From Bacteroidia bacterium (GTDB lineage: Bacteria; Bacteroidota; Bacteroidia; J057), in assembly GCA_033391075.1 (NCBI GenBank), contig JAWPMV010000001.1, positions 1,550,001 through 1,614,000 on the forward strand: a DNA stretch of 64,000 bases, read 5' to 3'. This document shows, one piece after another, positions 8,772 through 16,404 of the stretch. Position numbers and translations under genes: made by a program. The notes under the pieces were generated by a model. The model saw nothing but the letters and a program-made list of their open reading frames with translations, searched no databases and was not told where the DNA came from. Position 1 is the first letter of the stretch; each line of letters opens with the position of its first letter.

Positions 8772-10523
8772 ATGGGAAAATATCAAGCGATTATAGATAA
8801 ACTTCAGCAAGCGAGTCATTCACAATCCTGGGAAGATATGCTTGAGGCTGCCTCGGCTATTGACGAGGTTGATGAACTCAGTATAGATTTTCAGTTTGTC
8901 AAAGCCTTGGAGGAAGTTGGGGAATTATTTCCAGAGGAAAGGCTATCAAAAGGAAGTAGGAAACTCCGACATGCGATCTACCTGCTTAAAGAGGAACTAA
9001 AAGAGCCTGCATTCGAAGATCTTTCTCAATGCGTGGCTCGGCATGCAAAGGATCGCCCCGATACCCTCGCCATCAAAGACGATCGAACAGAGCTCACTTG
9101 GGCTAGCTTTGATACGCATGCTACCCAGGTGGCAAATGCCTTGTTGGCGCTGGAGATGAACAGCAATCAGAGAGTTGGGGTAATCGGCCATACCTGTCAT
9201 GAATTCCTGGAGCTTTTTATTGGAACCTTGCGTGCAGCTCATTGTATAGTTCCCCTTTCGACTTTGGCCAGTCCGGGGACCCTGAAACTAATGGGAGATG
9301 ATGCTGGTATTCATATCTGGTTTGTTTCAGAGCGTTACAAACATTTAGTAGAGCCATTTAAAGCGGAACTGAAACATAAAATTGCCCTGGATTTTGAAGA
9401 AGAGGGGTGGGAATCTTATGAAAGTTGGAGAGGTGGGGCTTCAAAGGAGGAAGTTCAAATAGCCTACGATCCAAATGCTGAATTCGATATCATGTATTCT
9501 TCGGGTACTACAGGCATTCCCAAAGGAATTGTTCACTCTCGAAGAGGCCGGCATAGCAGATATTCCAAAGGCCATAAATTGGGCTTTTGGACCGAAAGTA
9601 TCAGTTTGATTTCGACTCCCCTTTACTCAAATACCACCATGGTCTCTGTACTGAGAACCCTGGCTCATGGAGGGCAATTCGTCCTGATGAAGAAGTTTCG
9701 GGAAAAAGAACTGTTGGCGCTCGCCGAAAGGGAAAAAACTACCCATGCGGTTTTGGTTCCTGTCCAATTACAGCGTCTCCTGGCTCATCCAGATTTCGAT
9801 TCCTATGATCTGAGAAATTTCGAATTGGTGATGACGACCAGCGCGCCCTTGAGTGTTTCGATCAAGCAAGATATGGTCAGGCGTTGGCCGGGCAAGTTTA
9901 TAGAGATTTATGGTTTGACGGAAGGAGGCCCGATCACGGTACTTGTTACCAATGATCATCCTGATAAATTGCATACAGTTGGCCAAACGGCTGATAATTC
10001 TGAGATCCTGGTAGTCGACGAAGAAGGGAAAGAAGTCCCCCGAGGAAGCATAGGAGAACTCATAGGTATTTCTGATAATCTGATGGATGGATACCACAAT
10101 CGGCCCGATGCAAATAAAGAAGCTTTTGGCATTCAATTGCACGGCAGAACCTGGTTTAGAAGCGGAGATTATGGAGCCATGGATGAAGACGGCTTTATCA
10201 CTTTGCATGGTAGGAAAAAGGAAACCATCATTTCTGGGGGATTCAATATTTATGCTGTTGATTTAGAGGAAATGCTCAAGCGGCATGAAGCTGTAAAAGA
10301 AGCCGCTGTATTTGGGATAGCGAGTGAAAGATGGGGCGAAACGCCGATGGCCCTGGTGGAAGTCATAAAGGGGAAAGAGGCTGATCCAGAAGAAATCCTT
10401 GCCTGGGCCAATGAACGACTAGGCAAAGCCCAGCGCATTTCCGGCCTTGAGATTCGAGAGGAACTGCCTAGAAGTCCTATTGGAAAGGTGCTGAAGAAGG
10501 TCTTGAAAGCTGAATTTGGGTAG
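8772..10523 (+). CDS. AMP-forming acyl-CoA synthetase/ligase
   Basis: This 583-residue adenylate-forming enzyme activates a carboxylic acid to acyl-AMP and then a thioester. It carries the phosphate-binding loop SSGTTGIPKG (about 243-252), the A5-like motif EIYGLTEGG, the A7/A8 segment RTWFRSGDYG with GRKKETIISGG, and the C-terminal catalytic lysine in PRSPIGKVLKK. About 70 N-terminal residues precede the usual ANL domain and look helical. There is no signal peptide, so it is cytoplasmic. It lies 3 nt after a surface sulfatase gene, an unusual pairing whose logic is not clear. No carrier-protein domain is present, which argues against an NRPS adenylation module. The acid substrate is unknown. 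Confidence 0.9.
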   Translation: MGKYQAIIDKLQQASHSQSWEDMLEAASAIDEVDELSIDFQFVKALEEVGELFPEERLSKGSRKLRHAIYLLKEELKEPAFEDLSQCVARHAKDRPDTLAIKDDRTELTWASFDTHATQVANALLALEMNSNQRVGVIGHTCHEFLELFIGTLRAAHCIVPLSTLASPGTLKLMGDDAGIHIWFVSERYKHLVEPFKAELKHKIALDFEEEGWESYESWRGGASKEEVQIAYDPNAEFDIMYSSGTTGIPKGIVHSRRGRHSRYSKGHKLGFWTESISLISTPLYSNTTMVSVLRTLAHGGQFVLMKKFREKELLALAEREKTTHAVLVPVQLQRLLAHPDFDSYDLRNFELVMTTSAPLSVSIKQDMVRRWPGKFIEIYGLTEGGPITVLVTNDHPDKLHTVGQTADNSEILVVDEEGKEVPRGSIGELIGISDNLMDGYHNRPDANKEAFGIQLHGRTWFRSGDYGAMDEDGFITLHGRKKETIISGGFNIYAVDLEEMLKRHEAVKEAAVFGIASERWGETPMALVEVIKGKEADPEEILAWANERLGKAQRISGLEIREELPRSPIGKVLKKVLKAEFG

Positions 10524-10550
10524 GGAGATAAAGGGTGTTCACCTATTCTC

Positions 10551-10612
10551 GTGTTCTGGTGTTCGCGTATTCAGCTTTTGCAGAGTTCAAGAACACCCGA
10601 GCACCAGAACAC
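10551..10612. terminator. Long hairpin between convergent genes, probable bidirectional terminator
   Basis: Arms 10551-10565 and 10598-10612 form a 15-bp stem with a single G-U wobble. An alternative 8-bp pairing exists between 10533-10540 and 10591-10598. The element fills the gap between the acyl-CoA ligase and the convergent MFS gene. A similar imperfect hairpin with related words is found near 30312-30368. Confidence 0.6.
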
Positions 10613-10616
10613 TTCC

Positions 10617-11912
10617 CTAATCCGGCGCCTGTGCTAAATCCTCTTCCAAATACCTCGAACTGAGGTATAAAAAGATAGAAGCTATCAGGCTAAATCCTAT
10701 CCCCAGACTCAATGCCCAACGGATACCTTCTGTACCCATATCGGCAGTGAAAAGATCACTGATAAACCCAAAAAATGTTGGACCTAATCCCAGACCAATA
10801 AAGTTGAGTACAAGGAATAGGACGGCAGAAGAAAGGGCTCGCATCCTAAGGCCCACCATGCCATGTGCCATAGCAATACAAGGGGCCAGATACATGGACC
10901 ATAGGGCTTTGACTACAAAGTTTGTACTTACGACTACCAGCTTATTGGCAGAGAAAAGGACAATGAGGGTTAGCGGTATAGAGATCAATATGGCGATTGA
11001 AGGAATTAGCATATACCAGCTCTTTTTCACTTGCCCAAACTTATCTCCCAAATACCCTCCTAACCATACTCCTAAAGCCCCGCCGCCTCCTGATCCAATG
11101 GCTAGCCAGGTGCCAATTTCTCCTTTCCCCATTTCATGAATTCGGCTCAAAAAAGAAGGAAGGAAATTGCCCACTCCATAAACGACAAAAGCATTGATTC
11201 CTGCTGCAAGTGCAAGGAAGATGAAGGCCTTTCGATTCAGAAGCAATTTGAAGACATCCATCATGCTGTGTTCTTCGCCCGCTTCTCTTTTCCTTTTTTC
11301 AGAATAACCTCTGATCGGTTCTTTTACGGTGAAGTAGAAAAAAATCGCATAGAGGATGCCCGGTAATCCCAAGATGAGGAGAGAATTTCGCCAGCCGATA
11401 TATTCATCCAACCAACCTCCGAATAAATAGCCAAAGAGAATCCCTATATAAATCCCCATCGAATAAACAGATAGAGCTGTAGCTCGCTTCTCTTCCGGAT
11501 AATAATCGGATATCATAGAATGCGCGGGAGGACTTCCTCCAGCTTCACCAATACCAACCCCCATCCTTGCCAGGAGAAGCTGGATAAAATTTTGGGCCAT
11601 GCCAGATAAAGCGGTCATGGCACTCCAAATTGTAAGAGAAATGGCGATGATGTTTTTTCTATTGGCCTTGTCGGCAAAGCGGGCGATAGGAAGTCCCAGG
11701 GTTACATAAAAGACCGCAAAAGCAAAACCTGTCAACAAACCCAATTGAAGATCGCTCAATCCCAGATCAGCTTTTATGCTTTCCTGGAGGATTACCAGAA
11801 TCTGTCGATCAATAAAATTGAATATATAAACTCCGGTCAGGGCCAGGAGTACATAAGTTCGGTAGGAAGGACTGATCTGTTGATCAGCCACTGGTGCTTC
11901 GGGCTCTTTCAT
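10617..11912 (-). CDS. MFS transporter, spinster-like
   Basis: The 431-residue protein has about twelve hydrophobic helices. Its sequence resembles the spinster-type branch of the major facilitator superfamily: the start NFIDRQILVILQESIKADL, the loop-2 motif GLPIARFADKANRK, and the GIGEAGGSPPAHSMISDYYP segment after helix 4. Bacterial members are proton-coupled exporters or importers of varied organic molecules, and the substrate is not predictable. The coding region ends 5 nt from the shared hairpin at 10551-10612. An ACTACTACT motif lies 7-15 nt upstream of the ATG (11920-11928). It appears to be a single-gene unit. Confidence 0.9.
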   Translation of the reverse strand: MKEPEAPVADQQISPSYRTYVLLALTGVYIFNFIDRQILVILQESIKADLGLSDLQLGLLTGFAFAVFYVTLGLPIARFADKANRKNIIAISLTIWSAMTALSGMAQNFIQLLLARMGVGIGEAGGSPPAHSMISDYYPEEKRATALSVYSMGIYIGILFGYLFGGWLDEYIGWRNSLLILGLPGILYAIFFYFTVKEPIRGYSEKRKREAGEEHSMMDVFKLLLNRKAFIFLALAAGINAFVVYGVGNFLPSFLSRIHEMGKGEIGTWLAIGSGGGGALGVWLGGYLGDKFGQVKKSWYMLIPSIAILISIPLTLIVLFSANKLVVVSTNFVVKALWSMYLAPCIAMAHGMVGLRMRALSSAVLFLVLNFIGLGLGPTFFGFISDLFTADMGTEGIRWALSLGIGFSLIASIFLYLSSRYLEEDLAQAPD

Positions 11913-12200
11913 CCTTCAGAGTAGTAGTTTTCAATAAGATACAGCTTCACAGCTAAAAGCCCAATTTCGTTTGGCCTTGCTGTTTGTTTTATCATTTCTG
12001 CCAGATTCTATATAGCCGTAGGGTTTTCCTATTCAAAAGCCTACTATGAATTCCGATCGCAATTTTAAAAAGAGTATTAGACATAATGTAGACCAAATTT
12101 GAGTGGGATCTCCTACAAAGCTGCTGCTTTCCATTATCCCGGGCAAAAGCTATTCGAATGATTGAATTCAAAGTGAATAATTCAATTTCTGATAAACGAT

Positions 12201-13127
12201 ATGTCTAAAACTGATTACCTTAACTTGTTTAAATTTTTGAAAACTTTCCTGCTCCTCTTTCTCTCAATCCTTCTTTTCGTTCCCTCGGTTCTTGCTCATG
12301 GCACCGTTATTTCTCCACCCAGCCGGGTTTGGAATTGCTATCGGGAAAATCCGGAAAACCCTTCTTCTGCAGCCTGTATCTCAGCCGTTGCTTCACATGG
12401 TACTCAGCCCCTCTATGATTGGAATGAAATCAATCAGGCCAATGCAGATGGAAATCATAGTCAATTTGTGCCGGATGGAAAATTAGCGAGTGGGGGCAGG
12501 CAAAAATATGGAGGCATGGATCAGGTCAGGTCGGATTGGGTGGCGACTCCGGTTACTGCTGGACCAACAGCTATCATATGGAAAAATACAGCTCCCCATG
12601 CTACAGCCTATTATGATGTTTATATTACAAAAGAAAGCTGGCAACCCGATCAGGCCCTGCATTGGGACGATTTGGAATTGCTCGTCAGAACGGCTCCCAG
12701 TCCTGCTGAAAGTGAGGTGAGTATTCCGGTTACGCTTCCTCCCAGAGTTGGAAGACATGTGATCTACAGCCTTTGGCAGCGCTCAGATAGTCCCGAGGCA
12801 TTTTACTCTACCAGTGATGTCGATTTTGGTGGAGGAACAACTTCTGTTCATCCCGAAGCCAGCCTCTACTTTGAGCTGGAGCAATGTTTTCCCAATCCCT
12901 TTAAATCTGCCTGTAAAATCATGTATCAATTGAAAAAGAGTGAATCCGTCAGTCTGAGGGTTTTTGATGTTGCAGGACAGGAAGTAGCAATTCTGGTAAA
13001 TGAATTTCAGACTCCAGGAACGTATGACCTGGAATTTGATGGGTCAAATTTGCCTGGAGGTATATATTTCTATCGATTGCAGGTAGGAGATATGCTTGAA
13101 ACTAAGCGGATGATTTTGGAGAAGTAA
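12201..13127 (+). CDS. AA10 lytic polysaccharide monooxygenase with T9SS sorting domain
   Basis: AA10 enzymes are copper monooxygenases that break crystalline chitin or cellulose chains. The 308-residue precursor has a signal peptide ending at Ala32, so the mature protein starts with His33, the first residue of the copper histidine brace. The second brace residue is His133 (NTAPHATAYYDVY), and a Phe in DVDFGG is a candidate axial residue. Cys46 and Cys59 could form the usual disulfide. Residues about 225-308 form a T9SS type A sorting domain (FPNPF, then LPGGIYFYRLQ, ending MILEK). The export route is therefore Sec followed by T9SS to the surface or medium. Together with the GH20 enzyme at 2345 it suggests chitin use. 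A palindromic repeat follows the gene. Confidence 0.92.
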   Translation: MSKTDYLNLFKFLKTFLLLFLSILLFVPSVLAHGTVISPPSRVWNCYRENPENPSSAACISAVASHGTQPLYDWNEINQANADGNHSQFVPDGKLASGGRQKYGGMDQVRSDWVATPVTAGPTAIIWKNTAPHATAYYDVYITKESWQPDQALHWDDLELLVRTAPSPAESEVSIPVTLPPRVGRHVIYSLWQRSDSPEAFYSTSDVDFGGGTTSVHPEASLYFELEQCFPNPFKSACKIMYQLKKSESVSLRVFDVAGQEVAILVNEFQTPGTYDLEFDGSNLPGGIYFYRLQVGDMLETKRMILEK

Positions 13128-13163
13128 GGGAGTGATGTTTTCCTTTCCCTTTTTTTCTAAACG

Positions 13164-13266
13164 ACAGTCTTGGCGAGCCGGAATCTTTGGCAAAGCAATC
13201 TCCTGGATACAAGCATTCATGTTAATCAAGGAGATTGCTTAGCTTGTCATTCAAGCTCGTAATAAC
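13164..13266. repeat. Palindromic intergenic repeat, copy 1
   Basis: This MITE-like palindrome shares the words GCGAGCCGG, AAGCAATC and GGAGATTGCTT with a second copy at 33346-33446. Perfect 12-bp arms lie at 13193-13204 and 13229-13240. It sits between the convergent LPMO and M14 peptidase genes, where it may also act as a transcription terminator. Related repeats beginning with GTCATTGCGAG are widespread in bacterial genomes. Confidence 0.7.
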
Positions 13267-13293
13267 AATTCTGTTGGAAGCTTTTTATATGCC

Positions 13294-14775
13294 TTACATC
13301 CCCAAGCGCTCTTGCAGCATATCCCGGATTATTTGCTCCTCTTTTTCCAAATTCCAGAGAAAGCCATTTACCAGAACGTAGGTGATTTTTCCTCCTTTTT
13401 TGAATAAAAGACTGGGTTCATAGCCTAAAGCTATCGGGGCCCTTTGACTAAATGGACCAGAAATATGTAGGGGTAAAGCTGCCGTAATCCAGGGATCGAG
13501 ACTTTCTTTTAGCTTAATGCTGGTATAGCCTTCTTTCAGAAGTTCAATCGGATCCAGTTTGCTTAGTTTCTTCTGTTTCTTGATGAGTTTGGGGTAGCTC
13601 TTTCCCATTTCGACTTCATATCCTTCTGCATTAAATTCCTCATAGGCATGTGAAGTAGAAAGATCGCCGATATCTTGTATGCTGCTCCTCAAAAAGTATT
13701 TAGAGTTTCGATCATAATCTACTTCGAAGCGTCTAATCCCTAAATCCAAGGTATATGTTTTGCCATCTTTGGGTACGGCTACTTTGCGAAGGATGAGGTC
13801 ATGAAGATGATTGTAGCTATTAAAAGGGATGCTTTCGTACACCCGTAATGGCATATCCCGATAGCTTCCTTCTGAAATGGAAGAAAAGGACTCCAATAAT
13901 ATGAGGAAATTCATTTTGCGCAGGACCTGTTTCTCCGGATCATTGGGATAGCCTCCGCTTTCGATCAGAATGGTTCTCGTTCCCCATTTCTGGATATTAT
14001 CTCCAAACGCCCGGGGCTCAAAATCGTCATTGTATCGACCGATTCGATTGGGAATATGTGCTTGCAATACTTCATGCATGATTCCAATCAGCTGCATGGC
14101 ATTGGCTCGATTTCCATTGATGTCTTTATTGTAATTGAAAGCAGGGGCAAGTACAGAGATCGAGGCCGTATAGGGACTTGGGCCAGCTGCATAGTATTTT
14201 CCCTGATCATGGAGGTTGAATCCCCAATCTGCATCCAAGCTATCTCTTACATCCTTGAGAATTTGAGCTTCCGGGTTTTGCAATCGAAGGGCATCTCGGT
14301 TCAAGTCCACTCCATTGGCGTTCCTTCTTTGAAATCGCTCCGCCCCATCTGGGTTTAGCATCGGTATAAAATGCAAAGTCAACTCCTGCTTTATGCGGGC
14401 TTTCACCTCCTCAAAATCATTCTCCTGACGAAAGAAATTAAAGATGTCCATGATCGCCATACTTGCGGTAGGCTCATTTCCATGCATTTGGGACCAAAGC
14501 AGAACCGAGGTTTCTCCACTGCCAATCGAGACCATAGAAATAGACCGCCCTTCAATAGATTCTCCCAGTTTCTTTACCCGAAATCCTTCTTCTCCTTTCA
14601 CCTGCTCAATCAAGGGCTGTAAATCCTGATGTTTAAATCTTCTATGCCTAATGCTGCTTTCTTTAAACTGCTCATAGTTTTCAGAAAGACGCTCATGTAA
14701 AGGTGCCGACATATCCTGGGCCATAAGTGAGAATGAGAAAATACATAAGAAAGAAAGAGTAATAGTAGTGCGCAT
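13294..14775 (-). CDS. M14 family zinc carboxypeptidase-like protein, exported
   Basis: The 493-residue protein has a signal peptide (first about 19 residues, ending MAQ) and an M14 metallopeptidase domain. Zinc ligands are visible as His98-x-x-Glu101 (MHGNEPT) and His189 (NLHDQ). NPDG at 141-144 and DLNRD match substrate-binding segments, and Glu272 (ILIESGGYP) fits the catalytic glutamate. The C-terminal about 150 residues form an additional domain common in Bacteroidota M14 proteins. Likely action is removal of C-terminal residues from peptides, or processing of cell wall peptides, in the periplasm. It is divergent from the beta-lactamase-fold gene at 14859 with an 83-nt intergenic space. 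Confidence 0.9.
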   Translation of the reverse strand: MRTTITLSFLCIFSFSLMAQDMSAPLHERLSENYEQFKESSIRHRRFKHQDLQPLIEQVKGEEGFRVKKLGESIEGRSISMVSIGSGETSVLLWSQMHGNEPTASMAIMDIFNFFRQENDFEEVKARIKQELTLHFIPMLNPDGAERFQRRNANGVDLNRDALRLQNPEAQILKDVRDSLDADWGFNLHDQGKYYAAGPSPYTASISVLAPAFNYNKDINGNRANAMQLIGIMHEVLQAHIPNRIGRYNDDFEPRAFGDNIQKWGTRTILIESGGYPNDPEKQVLRKMNFLILLESFSSISEGSYRDMPLRVYESIPFNSYNHLHDLILRKVAVPKDGKTYTLDLGIRRFEVDYDRNSKYFLRSSIQDIGDLSTSHAYEEFNAEGYEVEMGKSYPKLIKKQKKLSKLDPIELLKEGYTSIKLKESLDPWITAALPLHISGPFSQRAPIALGYEPSLLFKKGGKITYVLVNGFLWNLEKEEQIIRDMLQERLGM

Positions 14776-14858
14776 GGGGACAAATTAAGGGGAAATCGGA
14801 TTATTTTCGTAATTGTAATTCTGGAATGAAGCTTTCGCAAACCAAACCGACATATTTG

Positions 14859-15761
14859 ATGAAAAAGACTACCAAACTACTAATTCTATTAGGTTTATCT
14901 AGCATTATCTTTTCCTGTAAAGCTCCAGATCCCCTCCTGGAATTGGAAAGGGATATCAAAGAAGAGTTTTCGAATGGGACTGGTGATTTCGCCCTGGCTT
15001 TTAAAGACCTAAACGTGGGAACCGAGCTACTGATAGATGCTGGTGAAAAATTCCATGCAGCCAGTACGATGAAAACTCCTGTGATGATTGAAGTATATAA
15101 GCAGTCGAAAGAAGGATTATTTGAATTGGATGATTCTTTAGAGGTGAAAAACATCTTTTACAGCATTGTCGATAGTAGCCGCTACAGCTTGAATTCGGAG
15201 GACGATAGTGAACATGAACTCTATCAGGGCGTAGGCGAAAAACGGAGCATCCGGGATCTGGTGTATGATATGATCATTGTGAGTAGCAATCTGGCAACCA
15301 ATATCGTGATTGATTTGGTGGATGCGCGGAAAGTTACCCAAAGTATGCGTGAGCTGGGAGCTATGGATATCGAAGTACTAAGAGGGGTAGAGGATATCAA
15401 GGCTTATCGGGCAGGTTTAAGCAATTCGACTACCGCCAAAGATTTGATGATCATTTTTGAAAAGTTGGCTAAAGGTGAAACGGTTGACCAAAGAGCTTCT
15501 TCAGAAATGATCGAAACCCTCCTGGATCAGAAATTCAATGACATCATTCCTGTCCATTTACCGGATGAAGTCAAGGTGGCACATAAAACGGGGAGCATCA
15601 CAGCCTTACATCATGATTCCGGAATCGTCTTTCTTCCCGATGGTAGAAATTATGTATTGGTATTGTTGTCAAAAAATCTTGAAGACTTCGAAAAAGGGAC
15701 CCAGACGCTGGCGAGGGTTTCTAAATTGATCTATGAATACATGACAAGAGAGCTAGAATAA
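14859..15761 (+). CDS. Class A beta-lactamase-fold serine hydrolase, lipoprotein
   Basis: I chose the ATG at 14859 because it gives a clean lipoprotein signal (Cys20); an upstream ATG at 14826 only adds eleven polar residues. The 300-residue protein contains the active-site Ser69-x-x-Lys72 (STMK), Ser142-Ser143-Asn144 in the place of the SDN loop, and Lys243-Thr244-Gly245 (HKTGS). This is the full class A set. Glu178 in a GVED segment may stand for the omega-loop glutamate, but the surrounding sequence is not the canonical one. It could be a true beta-lactamase or a penicillin-binding-type enzyme acting on cell wall. Resistance activity cannot be asserted from sequence. Confidence 0.88.
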   Translation: MKKTTKLLILLGLSSIIFSCKAPDPLLELERDIKEEFSNGTGDFALAFKDLNVGTELLIDAGEKFHAASTMKTPVMIEVYKQSKEGLFELDDSLEVKNIFYSIVDSSRYSLNSEDDSEHELYQGVGEKRSIRDLVYDMIIVSSNLATNIVIDLVDARKVTQSMRELGAMDIEVLRGVEDIKAYRAGLSNSTTAKDLMIIFEKLAKGETVDQRASSEMIETLLDQKFNDIIPVHLPDEVKVAHKTGSITALHHDSGIVFLPDGRNYVLVLLSKNLEDFEKGTQTLARVSKLIYEYMTRELE

Positions 15762-15914
15762 TATCAAGCAAAATTCGACTCCCTGACTTCCTGTTTTTTT
15801 ATTTATTGCTCAAACTCTCAAATGGCTTGGCATCGCTGCGCTTGCCAGAAGTTTGGGATGACACATACCACTTGGCACCCAAATCCTTTCCCAAATAATT
15901 CCTATTTTGATCAA

Positions 15915-16385
15915 ATGATCCTCGATAGAAGAAAATTCATGCTGGAAGAAGTTCCGGCTCTCCTTTCCAAGCTCACTCCAGATACCGAAGCCCGTTTTGG
16001 ACTAATGACTGCTCAGCATATGGTAGAACATATCCTAAACGATGGCAACTATATGTACCATCGTTTGGGAGAAGTCCTAAGTCCTCCAACAGAGAAACAA
16101 TTGGGCTTTCAGAAGTTTATTGACAATGGGGTGCAGATGAAACATCGACCCAGCGATAAGACCAAAGCAGATCTTCCGGAACTGAAATTTGATAGCCTGG
16201 AAGCTGCAGTTGCTGAAGTCGCTGCACTGACCCAAAATTTTTACGCCCATTTCGATGAGAATCCGGATTTTAAGGTCTACAATAAATTCATGGGAGAATT
16301 AGGCTTTGAAAAAGTCGAACTATTCTTCAGCCAGCATTGGCGATATCATCTTTGGCAATTCAAACTCCTCGATCAGTTTTCCTGA
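15915..16385 (+). CDS. DinB-like/DUF1569-type small protein
   Basis: From the ATG at 15915 the protein is 156 residues long, a usual size for DinB-like four-helix proteins, and the conserved-looking part LTPDTEARFGLMTAQHMVEHI starts shortly after. The open frame extends upstream to an ATG at 15822 and another at 15858. That extension reads through what looks like a decayed repeat (GCATCGCTGCGCTTGCC followed by GGGATGAC), so I prefer the shorter form. His residues in the MTAQHMVEH and QHWRYHLWQ segments could bind a metal, as in DinB-type thiol transferases. The function is unknown. A sulfatase gene follows after 19 nt. Confidence 0.7.
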   Translation: MILDRRKFMLEEVPALLSKLTPDTEARFGLMTAQHMVEHILNDGNYMYHRLGEVLSPPTEKQLGFQKFIDNGVQMKHRPSDKTKADLPELKFDSLEAAVAEVAALTQNFYAHFDENPDFKVYNKFMGELGFEKVELFFSQHWRYHLWQFKLLDQFS

Positions 16386-16404
16386 TAAAAAAAAACCTGC
16401 TCAA

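Noticed and set aside
8772-10523. Adenylate-forming enzyme as part of a non-ribosomal peptide pathway with the VioB-like gene
   Set aside because: No carrier or condensation domain, located more than 30 kb away on the other strand, and coupled to a sulfatase.
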